From positions 51,928-115,927 of the forward strand of contig JAFRKV010000048.1 of assembly GCA_017431515.1 (NCBI GenBank): a stretch of DNA of 64,000 bases, read 5' to 3'. Under the pieces are notes generated by a model that did no database searches, was not told the DNA's origin, and saw nothing but the letters and a program-made list of their open reading frames with translations. Of this stretch, positions 42,881 to 51,510 are shown in pieces; positions within the stretch are counted from its first letter, which is position 1, and every line of letters begins with the position of its first letter. A program made the translations under genes and the position numbers. Origin of the DNA: Lachnospiraceae bacterium (GTDB lineage: Bacteria; Bacillota; Clostridia; Lachnospirales; Lachnospiraceae).

Positions 42881-44180
42881 TCACGCTGTTTACGGCTTTG
42901 CCGAAACCGAGAGAGTAATCGGCAAAGGTGAGCAAAGTCCAGCCGTTTTCTGTTTCCCGGGAGATCGTGTTTCCCAGGAGATAGGAGACGGCTTCTTTTT
43001 CGTCCAAGGAGACAACGCAGCGCGCTTCCTCCGGACGCAGAGCAAGGGCCAGGGCGTGATCCGGTTCAAAACGGTCTTTTTTCCATTCTCCGAGGCAAAG
43101 CCCGGGGCGCAGGATCTTGAGTCCGTCCGTAGAAAAGGCTCCTTCCGGCAGCAGATACAGGTGATTGCCGAAAGAAACCGTCCTTTCCGGTGCGGGTTCA
43201 TTTTTCCAGAGCGCAGTGAGTTCCTCCGGCCAGACAGGGGAGGCGGCGTGTCCGGAGCCGCGGCGGCCGGCTTTTTTTGAGGCCGGATCAAAGGCAGCTC
43301 CGGGCAGATGATCGTCGGGGACGAAGTCCCCGCCATTGCGGGACAACACCGCCGCAAACTGACCATCCCCGCAGACCTTGTGGGGCAGGAGCTTCTCCAT
43401 ATGGGAAAGGGTAAAATCCGGATGACGGGAGAGGAAACGGGATACGGCCTCCTCGTCCTCCTCCGGGGAAAAGGTGCAGGTGGAATAAACGAGCCTTCCA
43501 CCGGGGCGCAGCATGACGGCTGCGTGGTCTAAGATCTCATCCTGTCTGGCGGCGCAGAGGGTGACGTTTTCCGGGCTCCACTCCCTGACGGCCTCGGGGT
43601 TTTTACGAAACATGCCTTCCCCGGAGCAGGGCGCATCCACCAGGACCTTATCAAAAAAGGCGGGGAATCTTGCTGCCAGGCGTGCAGAGGTTTCATTGCA
43701 GATGATGGCGTTGCGGATACCGCAGCGCTCTGTGTTTTCGGATAAAATTTTCGCCCGGGCGGGGTGGATCTCATTGGAGAGGAGCAGTCCTTTGCCGTCC
43801 AGTTGGCAGGCGAGCTGAAGGGTTTTGCCGCCGGGGGCAGCGCAGAGATCCAGGACTTTTTCACCGGGGCGCACCGCCAGCAGCGTCGCAGGCAGCATCG
43901 CCGAGGGTTCCTGAATATAGTAAGCGCCGGCTTCATGCAGCACCAGCTTTCCCGGCTGCGCCAGGGTTTCATCATAAGAAAAACCCTCCGGCTCCCAGGA
44001 CACCGGAGAGAGGGGCAGATCATAAGCGTCCTGCAGCTGGGAGAAGCACCCTTTTAAGGTGTTGACACGAAGCCCTTTTGGCGCAGGCCCGTCATAAGAG
44101 GAGAGAAACGCTTCCCATTCTTCCGGGGGCAGCAGGGCTTTCATTTTATTCAGAAATGGTAAGGGAAGATCTGTTTTCAT
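42813..44180 (-). CDS. rsmF: RsmF/NOL1-NOP2-Sun family RNA cytosine-5 methyltransferase
   Basis: A 455-residue SAM-dependent m5C methyltransferase, probably acting on 16S rRNA. Motifs: LDLCAAPGGKTLQLA (SAM), VDAPCSGEGMF with the first Cys, and YSTCTFSPEEDE with the nucleophilic Cys. An N-terminal RNA-binding segment (GLRVNTLK) and a C-terminal PUA-like domain (LYLLPEG... LGEWKKDRFEPDHALALAL) complete it. Its last 68 bases overlap the end of the ATPase gene on the other strand. Confidence 0.93.
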   Translation of the reverse strand: MKTDLPLPFLNKMKALLPPEEWEAFLSSYDGPAPKGLRVNTLKGCFSQLQDAYDLPLSPVSWEPEGFSYDETLAQPGKLVLHEAGAYYIQEPSAMLPATLLAVRPGEKVLDLCAAPGGKTLQLACQLDGKGLLLSNEIHPARAKILSENTERCGIRNAIICNETSARLAARFPAFFDKVLVDAPCSGEGMFRKNPEAVREWSPENVTLCAARQDEILDHAAVMLRPGGRLVYSTCTFSPEEDEEAVSRFLSRHPDFTLSHMEKLLPHKVCGDGQFAAVLSRNGGDFVPDDHLPGAAFDPASKKAGRRGSGHAASPVWPEELTALWKNEPAPERTVSFGNHLYLLPEGAFSTDGLKILRPGLCLGEWKKDRFEPDHALALALRPEEARCVVSLDEKEAVSYLLGNTISRETENGWTLLTFADYSLGFGKAVNSVIKNHYPKGLRTQCALRSAPQGS

Positions 44181-44218
44181 GTCATCCTATACGGTGTGGA
44201 AAAGAGGGAACAAATTGG

Positions 44219-45031
44219 TTACAGTTTCAGAAACGCCGGGTTGCGGTCGCGGAACACCGTATAATATTGAAAGCCGCAGTCTTTTAAGATGGCGGCCGCT
44301 TTGTCAAAGTCGTAGCCCAGATGCCGGGACTCATGGGCATCAGATCCGGTGGTGATAATCTCGCCGCCCAGTTCCCGGTACCGCTTCAGAATGTCCTCCG
44401 TCGGGTGGGGATGGCCCAGCCCGAACTTGAAACCGGCGGTATTAAGCTCCAGCCCCTTTCCGAGCCAGACCAGCTTTTTCAGGATCTCATCGAGGATGTC
44501 CGCATACGCGGCATAGGAATAGTTGGCGTTTCGGTTCGGGCCGTAACGCACCACATAATCCAGATGCCCGTACACATCAAAATCCTCAAAGACCTCCAGA
44601 TTTTCCAGAATGGAAGCAAAGTATTCCCCGTAAGCCTCCTGTTCAGAGCGCCCCTCGTAATACTGCGGAAAGTATACGTCGCGTCTGTGGGCGAGATGAG
44701 AAGAACCGATCACAAAATCAAAGGGGGTGTTGCGCATCAGTGTTTTCAGGCGGTCCGCAAGGTGGGGCTGCAGACCCAGCTCGATCCCGCAGCAGACCTC
44801 AAGCTCTCCGATGTACTCATATTTGCACGCCAGGATCTTCTCCCGATAGGACGGAATCTCCAGCTCCCAGTTCAAAGACGGCGTGCCGTCCGGATTCTCC
44901 GGATAATCATAGTCGCAGTGATCCGTAAAGCAGATGCCGTCCAGACCGAGGTCTATGGCCCGCCGGATCTGCTCCTCGGGCGTCGCTTTCCCGTCCGAAG
45001 AAAATGTGCTGTGCAAATGCATATCCCACAT
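44219..45031 (-). CDS. hisJ: PHP-domain histidinol-phosphatase family protein
   Basis: A 270-residue metal-dependent phosphatase. MWDMHLHSTFSSDG supplies the first His pair, FTDHCDYDYP the next ligands, GIELGLQP the Glu, VIGSSHLAHRRDVY another His, and TTGSDAHESRHLG the C-terminal Asp-His. It matches the HisJ family, which dephosphorylates histidinol phosphate, but no his genes are near, so the substrate is open. It lies 38 bases downstream of nothing in its own direction and appears monocistronic. Confidence 0.88.
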   Translation of the reverse strand: MWDMHLHSTFSSDGKATPEEQIRRAIDLGLDGICFTDHCDYDYPENPDGTPSLNWELEIPSYREKILACKYEYIGELEVCCGIELGLQPHLADRLKTLMRNTPFDFVIGSSHLAHRRDVYFPQYYEGRSEQEAYGEYFASILENLEVFEDFDVYGHLDYVVRYGPNRNANYSYAAYADILDEILKKLVWLGKGLELNTAGFKFGLGHPHPTEDILKRYRELGGEIITTGSDAHESRHLGYDFDKAAAILKDCGFQYYTVFRDRNPAFLKL

Positions 45032-45165
45032 GATGGTATACTCCTTTTCTGTTTACGGCGGTTTCATTGCCTTCTCCCCTCCGCCGGAGGAGAAATTTTT
45101 GTCGACAGGCTGGGAATTTCGACACAATCATAGCACATTCGATGCTTAAAAGATAGGAAATCCCC

Positions 45166-45194
45166 TTGATATTCTTGCAGAATTTTAGTAGAAT
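45166..45194 (+). promoter_or_regulatory. promoter of the gap gene
   Basis: TTGATA (45166-45171), a 17-base spacer and TAGAAT (45189-45194) give a strong promoter about 58 bases before the gap ATG, which has TTAGGAGGAAG as ribosome site. Confidence 0.8.
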
Positions 45195-45251
45195 GTCTCT
45201 AGTTGGGCGCATTGTCCAAACAGAATAACATCATTTAGGAGGAAGAGATTT

Positions 45252-46271
45252 ATGGCAGTAAAAGTTGCAATCAATGGATTTGGCCGTATCGGACGTCTTG
45301 CATTCCGTCAGATGTTCGGTGCAGAAGGATTTGAGATCGTTGCGATCAACGACCTGACTTCTCCCGAGATGCTTGCTCATCTTCTGAAGTATGATTCCAC
45401 GCAGGGTCGTTATGAGCTTTGCGACAAGGTCAGCTTCGGTGAGGATTCCATCACGGTAGACGGCAAGAAGATCACGATCTATGCAAAGGCAGACGCAAAG
45501 GAGCTTCCGTGGGGACAGCTCGGTGTGGACGTAGTTCTGGAGTGCACCGGCTTCTACACCAGCAAGGACAAAGCACAGGCTCACATTGATGCAGGTGCAA
45601 AGCATGTCATCATCTCCGCACCGGCTGGCAATGACCTGCCGACCATCGTATACAACGTCAACCATCAGACGCTGACCGCAGATGACAAGATCATCTCCGC
45701 AGCTTCCTGTACGACGAACTGCCTTGCTCCGATGGCAAAGGCACTGAACGACTGCAAGCCGATCAAGACCGGTATCATGTGCACGATCCACGCTTACACC
45801 GGCGACCAGATGACTCTGGACGGCCCGCAGAGAAAGGGCGACAAGAGACGTTCCCGCGCTGCAGCAGTCAACATCGTTCCCAACAGCACCGGCGCTGCAA
45901 AGGCGATCGGCCTGGTTATTCCGGAACTGAACGGCAAGCTCATCGGCGCTGCACAGCGTGTGCCGACCCCGACCGGTTCCACCACGATCCTGACCGCAGT
46001 CGTTGAGGGTTCTGTGACGAAGGAAGAGATCAACGCAGCAATGAAGGCAGCAAGCAACGAGTCCTTCGGCTACAACGAGGACGAGATCGTTTCCTCCGAT
46101 ATCATCGGCATGAGATACGGCTCTCTCTTCGATGCGACCCAGACCATGGTTCTGCCGCTTGACAACGGCACCACGCAGGTACAGGTTGTATCCTGGTATG
46201 ACAACGAGAACAGCTACACGAGCCAGATGGTTCGCACGATCAAGCACTTCGGCAAGCTGCTTGGCGCATAA
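45252..46271 (+). CDS. gap: glyceraldehyde-3-phosphate dehydrogenase
   Basis: A 339-residue NAD-dependent GAPDH of glycolysis. [13 protein letters not shown] binds NAD, the nucleophile is Cys153 in [12 protein letters not shown], and [14 protein letters not shown] closes the C-terminus. The codon choice is noticeably more biased than in neighbours (many CTG, GCA, AAG, ATC codons), as expected of a highly expressed gene. It has its own promoter and terminator. Confidence 0.97.
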   Translation: MAVKVAINGFGRIGRLAFRQMFGAEGFEIVAINDLTSPEMLAHLLKYDSTQGRYELCDKVSFGEDSITVDGKKITIYAKADAKELPWGQLGVDVVLECTGFYTSKDKAQAHIDAGAKHVIISAPAGNDLPTIVYNVNHQTLTADDKIISAASCTTNCLAPMAKALNDCKPIKTGIMCTIHAYTGDQMTLDGPQRKGDKRRSRAAAVNIVPNSTGAAKAIGLVIPELNGKLIGAAQRVPTPTGSTTILTAVVEGSVTKEEINAAMKAASNESFGYNEDEIVSSDIIGMRYGSLFDATQTMVLPLDNGTTQVQVVSWYDNENSYTSQMVRTIKHFGKLLGA

Positions 46272-46299
46272 GCTGTCGGACGAACATACGGGTTCCTAT

Positions 46300-46334
46300 G
46301 GGGTCCGGTCTGGAATGGACCGGACCCCTTTTTT
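46300..46334 (+). terminator. terminator between gap and pgk
   Basis: GGGGTCCGGTC and GACCGGACCCC form a perfect 11-bp stem followed by TTTTTT. It would uncouple gap transcription from pgk-tpiA or allow partial read-through. Confidence 0.92.
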
Positions 46335-46363
46335 CACAAATCAACAGGATGGAGGTTTTTGGT

Positions 46364-47587
46364 ATGTCATTAAACAAGAAATCAGTGGACGATTTCAACG
46401 CAAAAGGAAAGAGAGTCCTCGTGAGATGCGACTTCAACGTGCCGTTAAAGGACGGACAGATCACGGACGAGACCAGAATCGTGGCAGCGCTTCCGACGAT
46501 CCAGAAGCTGATCAATGACGGCGGCAAGGTGATCCTTTGCTCCCACCTCGGCAAAGTCAAAAACGGACCGAACGAGGGTGAGTCTCTGGCTCCGGTGGCT
46601 AAGCGCCTTTCCGAGAAGCTGGGCAAGGATGTGAAGTTCATCTCCGATTATAATGTGACCGGCCAGGCTGCTACGGATGCGGTGGCAGCGATGCAGGAAG
46701 GGGATGTGATCCTCCTTCAGAATACCCGTTTCCGCGGTGCGGAAGAGACCAAGAACGGCGAAGAGTTCAGCAAAGAGCTGGCGGATCTGGCTGACGATTA
46801 TGTCTGCGATGCGTTCGGTTCCTCCCACAGAGCGCATGCTTCCGTGGAAGGCGTGACGAAGTTCATCCGCGAAAAAGGCGGCAACTGCGCAGTCGGCTAT
46901 CTGATGCAGAAAGAGATCGACTTCCTCGGCAACGCGGTGGAGAATCCGGTGCGTCCGTTTGTGGCGATCCTGGGCGGCGCGAAGGTGGCTGACAAGCTGA
47001 ACGTCATCGATAATCTGCTTGAGAAAGCGGACACGCTGATCATCGGCGGCGGCATGGCATTCACTTTCCTGAAGGCAAAAGGATATGAGATCGGAAAATC
47101 CCTGGTGGATGATGAGAAGATCGATTACTGCAAGGAAATGATGGCAAAGGCCGAGAAGCTCGGCAAGAAACTGCTTCTTCCGGTTGACACGGGTATCGCG
47201 ACTTCCTTCCCGGATCCCATCGACGGCCCTGTGGACGTGCAGTACGTAGATTCCGACAAGATCCCCGCAGATATGGAAGGCCTGGACATCGGACCGAAGA
47301 CTCAGGAGCTTTTTGCAAATGCAGCCAAGGAAGCGAAGACCGTGGTTTGGAACGGACCGATGGGTGTCTTTGAGAATCCGACCCTTGCAAAAGGAACCAT
47401 TGCTGTGGCAAAGGCACTGGCAGAGACGGATGCGACCACCATTATCGGTGGCGGCGATTCCGCGGCAGCCTGCAACCAGCTTGGCTTCGCAGACAAGATG
47501 AGCCACATCAGCACCGGCGGCGGTGCATCCCTCGAATTCCTTGAGGGCAAAGCCCTCCCGGGTGTAGTTGCAGCAGATAATCGATAA
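46364..47587 (+). CDS. pgk: phosphoglycerate kinase
   Basis: A 407-residue kinase making ATP from 1,3-bisphosphoglycerate. [15 protein letters not shown] and SHLGKVKNG at the N-terminus, then [25 protein letters not shown] and the C-terminal [14 protein letters not shown] are intact. GGATGGAGG supports the ATG at 46364; an upstream in-frame codon lies in the terminator. It is followed 15 bases on by tpiA. Confidence 0.97.
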   Translation: MSLNKKSVDDFNAKGKRVLVRCDFNVPLKDGQITDETRIVAALPTIQKLINDGGKVILCSHLGKVKNGPNEGESLAPVAKRLSEKLGKDVKFISDYNVTGQAATDAVAAMQEGDVILLQNTRFRGAEETKNGEEFSKELADLADDYVCDAFGSSHRAHASVEGVTKFIREKGGNCAVGYLMQKEIDFLGNAVENPVRPFVAILGGAKVADKLNVIDNLLEKADTLIIGGGMAFTFLKAKGYEIGKSLVDDEKIDYCKEMMAKAEKLGKKLLLPVDTGIATSFPDPIDGPVDVQYVDSDKIPADMEGLDIGPKTQELFANAAKEAKTVVWNGPMGVFENPTLAKGTIAVAKALAETDATTIIGGGDSAAACNQLGFADKMSHISTGGGASLEFLEGKALPGVVAADNR

Positions 47588-47602
47588 GAAAGGAAAAATA
47601 CT

Positions 47603-48349
47603 ATGTCAAGAAGAAGAATCATCGCAGGAAACTGGAAGATGAATAAGACGCCGAGCGAAGCGGTTGCGCTTTGCAACGAGCTGAAGGATCTGGTGAAAAA
47701 CGACGCGGTAGACGTGGTGTATTGTGTGCCGGCGATCGATATCGTACCGGTGGTGGAAGCCGTGAAGGGCACGAATGTCAAGGTCGGCGCAGAGAACTTC
47801 TACATCGAGGACAAGGGCGCGTTTACCGGCGAGATCTCCGCTCCGATGCTGAAGGAAGCAGGGGTGGAGTACATCATTATCGGGCATTCCGAGAGAAGGG
47901 ACATCTTCGGCGAGAATGATATCCTGATCAACCAGAAGGTGCAGAAGGCATTTGCATCCGGCCTGAAGCCGATCCTCTGCTGCGGCGAGTCCCTGGCGCT
48001 GCGCAAGGCCGGCACGTACAAAGAGTGGATTGAGCGTCAGATCACCTGGGATCTGTCCGGCGTGACGGCGGATCAGGTGAAGGAGCTGGTGATCGCGTAT
48101 GAGCCGATCTGGGCCATCGGCACCGGCGAGACCGCGACGGCGGACCAGGCGGAAGAAGTCTGCAAGCTGATCCGTGAACTGATCGCAAAGCTTTATGATC
48201 AGGCAACGTCAGATGCGGTGCGCATCCAGTACGGCGGCTCCATGAACGCAGGCAATGCGGCAGAGCTGCTTTCCAAGCCCAACATCGACGGCGGCCTGAT
48301 CGGCGGCGCGAGCCTGAAGCCTGATTTCGGCCAGATCGTGAACGCATAA
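47603..48349 (+). CDS. tpiA: triosephosphate isomerase
   Basis: A 248-residue enzyme interconverting DHAP and [16 protein letters not shown] with the catalytic Lys, [13 protein letters not shown] with the His, [14 protein letters not shown] with the Glu, and [11 protein letters not shown] are all present. It lies 15 bases after pgk and is clearly in the same transcript. Confidence 0.97.
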   Translation: MSRRRIIAGNWKMNKTPSEAVALCNELKDLVKNDAVDVVYCVPAIDIVPVVEAVKGTNVKVGAENFYIEDKGAFTGEISAPMLKEAGVEYIIIGHSERRDIFGENDILINQKVQKAFASGLKPILCCGESLALRKAGTYKEWIERQITWDLSGVTADQVKELVIAYEPIWAIGTGETATADQAEEVCKLIRELIAKLYDQATSDAVRIQYGGSMNAGNAAELLSKPNIDGGLIGGASLKPDFGQIVNA

Positions 48350-48401
48350 GGGAAATCGCGCGGTTCAAACCCGCGTCCCGCACAGCTTTACAAGTCTTAT
48401 G

Positions 48402-48433
48402 GAACCGGTATCCTTGTGATACCGGTTCTTTTT
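48402..48433 (+). terminator. terminator after tpiA
   Basis: GAACCGGTAT-CCTTGTG-ATACCGGTTC has a perfect 10-bp stem followed by TTTTT. Confidence 0.92.
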
Positions 48434-48443
48434 GTGGTATAAT
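48414..48443 (+). promoter_or_regulatory. promoter overlapping the tpiA terminator, possibly leaderless
   Basis: TTGTGA in the terminator loop and TATAAT (48438-48443) are 18 bases apart. The start point would fall near 48450, only about 5 bases before the CapA-like ATG at 48455, and no ribosome binding site is visible there. Confidence 0.45.
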
Positions 48444-48454
48444 AAATTTCAACT

Positions 48455-49909
48455 ATGAAAAAAAACAGATGGGCGATCTTTTTGGCCCTGCTGCTGGCGT
48501 TTTCCGTTACCGGCTGCAGCGTGGACTGGAACAAGCTCGCGTATGAGAATGTCTTTGAACTGAACCGTGATGAACGGGATGCGATGTCCGCCGAGGAGAT
48601 CATCCGGCAGCGGAGGGAAGCGGAACGGGAAGCGATCACGCACAACCCTGTGGATGATCTGGAGGAAGCGTTCACGATCATTCTGGAGCAGTGCACGGGA
48701 GAGTTTATCGGGAACCATCCGATTGACGAGACCTTTCTGCTGTGGATGTACGCGAAATACGGCGAGCAGATCATCGAAGAGATCGCGACGGCAGTGAAAA
48801 ATGAATACAAGGATCCGACGGTCTGGTATCATCTGACCGGCAATTCGATCCAGGTGCTGTGGCTCCTCTACTGTCAGGATTCCGGCTTCCAGCCGGAGGA
48901 GCTGGAGGGGGTCTACTGGTGTGAAGCGGCATCCCCGGATGAAGCAGTCTTTGATTTTACGGGAGATGTGAATTTTACCGACGGCCTGGGCAATATGCGG
49001 CACATGCGTGAGACTGCGGGCGGTATCGAGGATTGCTTTTCCGATGACCTCCTGCTGGAGATGCGGAGCGCGGACATCTGCATGATCAACAATGAGTTTA
49101 CCTACAGCCTCCGGGGCGAACCGCTGAAGGGCAAGCCTTTTACGTTCCGGGCGGATCCGTCCACGGTGGGGATGCTGGAGGACCTGGGCGTGGACATTGT
49201 GGGGATCGCCAATAACCATGTCTATGATTACGGGCCGGACGCGCTGATCGACACCATCGATACGCTGGATCAGGCGGGGATGCCTCATGTGGGCGCCGGC
49301 AAGAATCTGGACGAAGCCATGGAACCGGTCTATTTCATCCTGAACGGGCGGAAATTCGGCATCGTTGCGGCGACGCAGATCGAGCGTTCCCTTAATTACA
49401 CAAAAGAAGCCACGGAGGACAGCCCCGGCGTGCTAAAGACCCTGGATCCCGCGAAGTTCGTCAAGGTGATCGAGGAGACCAAGAAAAACGCGGACATGGT
49501 GTTTGTTTTCGTCCATTGGGGGACGGAGGGCAACAGTTCCTACGGCTCCGATCAGGCGGACCTGGCCCGCAAATTCGTGGATGCGGGCGCGGATGTGATC
49601 ATCGGCGGACATACCCACTGCCTGCAGGGGATCGCTTATGTGGAGAATACACCCGTGATCTACAGCCTCGGCAATTACTGGTTTTCCAGCACGCCGACGG
49701 ACGGACAGCGGGCAAAAGAAACCGGGATCGCCCAGGTGCGTGTGGATTATGAAGGCATGATCAACTTCCGCTTCCTGCCCTGCGAGATGGCCAACTGGGA
49801 GACGAGGCTGCTTACCGACCCCTCCGGATCCTCCCGTGTGATCGCCTATGAAGAAAGCCTGTCGAATGGTGTCACGATCGACCAGGACGGGTATGTATCC
49901 AAAAAGTAA
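48455..49909 (+). CDS. CapA-family (poly-glutamate synthesis-like) metallophosphatase lipoprotein
   Basis: A 484-residue exported protein with a lipoprotein signal (FSVTGCS). About 160 residues without recognised domains precede the CapA domain: FDFTGDVNFTDGLG, INNEFTYS, GIANNHVYDYG, FVHWGTEGNSSY, GGHTHCLQG and YSLGNYWFS. These are the metal-site blocks of the calcineurin-like CapA/PgsA superfamily. No capB/capC genes adjoin it, so polyglutamate synthesis is not implied. Its mRNA may be almost leaderless. Confidence 0.88.
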   Translation: MKKNRWAIFLALLLAFSVTGCSVDWNKLAYENVFELNRDERDAMSAEEIIRQRREAEREAITHNPVDDLEEAFTIILEQCTGEFIGNHPIDETFLLWMYAKYGEQIIEEIATAVKNEYKDPTVWYHLTGNSIQVLWLLYCQDSGFQPEELEGVYWCEAASPDEAVFDFTGDVNFTDGLGNMRHMRETAGGIEDCFSDDLLLEMRSADICMINNEFTYSLRGEPLKGKPFTFRADPSTVGMLEDLGVDIVGIANNHVYDYGPDALIDTIDTLDQAGMPHVGAGKNLDEAMEPVYFILNGRKFGIVAATQIERSLNYTKEATEDSPGVLKTLDPAKFVKVIEETKKNADMVFVFVHWGTEGNSSYGSDQADLARKFVDAGADVIIGGHTHCLQGIAYVENTPVIYSLGNYWFSSTPTDGQRAKETGIAQVRVDYEGMINFRFLPCEMANWETRLLTDPSGSSRVIAYEESLSNGVTIDQDGYVSKK

Positions 49910-49951
49910 GGGAACTTTCAAATGCATAGAGTGACGATAGGGGGAGCCAAC

Positions 49952-51424
49952 ATGAAAAAACCAACCGTACGAATGTCTTTGAAAACCAAGCTTGTATTGA
50001 TCATATTCCTGATCGCAGTGATCTTAAGTACGATGACATTGCTTGCGAGCAGCCGTGTGATCCGTGATATGATCAATAATCGCTATAAGGAGCATGCAGA
50101 AGCGCTTGCCGCCACGGCAGCCTTAGAGCTCCCGGAAGAAGAGGTCAAGGCGCTAAGGGAAGCGACCTATGAGATCTATCAAAAGACGCCGGATAAGGTG
50201 ATGAGCGACGATTGGGGCAGCCCGGCGTTTGACGCTTATGTCGCGCAGTTTGCCGGGGTAGAGGAGTTGCCGGCATATCAAAACCTGCTGACAAAAATCC
50301 GCGCGATTCAGGACATTAATGATGCGGATTGTGTCTACCTCGGCATGGTGGTGCCGGAGGATGAGGTACTGATGTATCTTGTGGATGCGGATCTGGATGA
50401 TCCCTGTCCACCGGGATGCCTTGATCCGATCTTTGAAGTGAACCGCCCGATCCTTAATGATCCGATGCGCGGGTTTCCGTCGTACATTACCGATACGGAA
50501 GAGTACGGCTGGCTTGCGACTGCAGGCGTGCCGGTCGTCGGATCGGATGGGGAAGTCGTCGCCTACTGCATGGTGGATCTGACCATGGAGGACATCGTGG
50601 CGCAGCAGAACCGGTTCATCCTGATCACGGCGATCCTCCTTTTGATCGCGACAGTTTTGATCGGCATCATTTTCAGCCTCGTGGTGAACCACACGATCGT
50701 ATCCCCCATCAAGAAGATGTCGGAAGCCGCGAAGAAATACACCGGGGGTGATATTGATCAGGATATGCGCGAGTTTGCGAATCTGGACATCCACACCGGA
50801 GATGAGATCGAGGAACTGGCGGAGACCATGAAAGAGATGGAGCAGGATGTGCACCGGTATTTTACGAATCTGATTTCCACGAAGGCCGAGCTTCAGGTCA
50901 AGAGCGATGAAGTGGAGACCATGAATAAGCTCGCCAACATGGATGCGATGACGGGCGTGCGCAACAAGCGCGCTTTCCAGACACAGACGGAGCGCCTGAA
51001 CGACTGGATCCAGAGCAAGGACGGCACCCGCAGATTCGCCATTGCCATGGTGGACCTAAACGATCTGAAAAAGATCAATGACGAATACGGGCATGAAAAG
51101 GGCGATGAGACCATCATTTCCCTCTGCAATACCATCTGCGGCGTGTTCATGCACTCGCCGGTGTTCCGCGTGGGCGGGGATGAGTTTGCCGTGATCATGG
51201 AAAAGGGCGATTTCAAACGCCGTGAAAAACTGGTGGAGCTTTTCCAGAAAAAGATCTTCGAGCTGCAGTCGGATCCGATGCTGGAGCCGTGGGAGCAGAT
51301 CTCGGCCGCGATCGGCTATGCGGTGTATGATCCGGATCAGGATAAGACAGCGGAAGATGTGCTGGCCCGGGCGGATGCGGCGATGTATGCTTGCAAGAAA
51401 GAGATGAAAGCGGGAAGGGAATAG
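49952..51424 (+). CDS. membrane-bound diguanylate cyclase (sensor-HAMP-GGDEF)
   Basis: A 490-residue protein. A first membrane helix (about 12-33), an extracytoplasmic sensor of about 175 residues, a second helix (about 215-240), a HAMP linker and a GGDEF domain with intact GGDEF at residues 408-412. No RxxD inhibitory site is seen five residues before it. It should make c-di-GMP from GTP in response to an external signal. GGGGGAGCC supports the ATG at 49952. It precedes the calpain-like gene in the same direction. Confidence 0.91.
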   Translation: MKKPTVRMSLKTKLVLIIFLIAVILSTMTLLASSRVIRDMINNRYKEHAEALAATAALELPEEEVKALREATYEIYQKTPDKVMSDDWGSPAFDAYVAQFAGVEELPAYQNLLTKIRAIQDINDADCVYLGMVVPEDEVLMYLVDADLDDPCPPGCLDPIFEVNRPILNDPMRGFPSYITDTEEYGWLATAGVPVVGSDGEVVAYCMVDLTMEDIVAQQNRFILITAILLLIATVLIGIIFSLVVNHTIVSPIKKMSEAAKKYTGGDIDQDMREFANLDIHTGDEIEELAETMKEMEQDVHRYFTNLISTKAELQVKSDEVETMNKLANMDAMTGVRNKRAFQTQTERLNDWIQSKDGTRRFAIAMVDLNDLKKINDEYGHEKGDETIISLCNTICGVFMHSPVFRVGGDEFAVIMEKGDFKRREKLVELFQKKIFELQSDPMLEPWEQISAAIGYAVYDPDQDKTAEDVLARADAAMYACKKEMKAGRE

Positions 51425-51510
51425 GTTCGTTTCCTGCCGCAGGATTGCCACATCGGAAAGCTGTTCGTATCAACAGATGAACGGTTGTTTTAGAATGGAG
51501 GAAAGCAGAC

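Noticed and set aside
44321-45133. Plus-strand frame over the PHP phosphatase
   Set aside because: The minus strand carries all PHP metal motifs; the plus frame is its complement.
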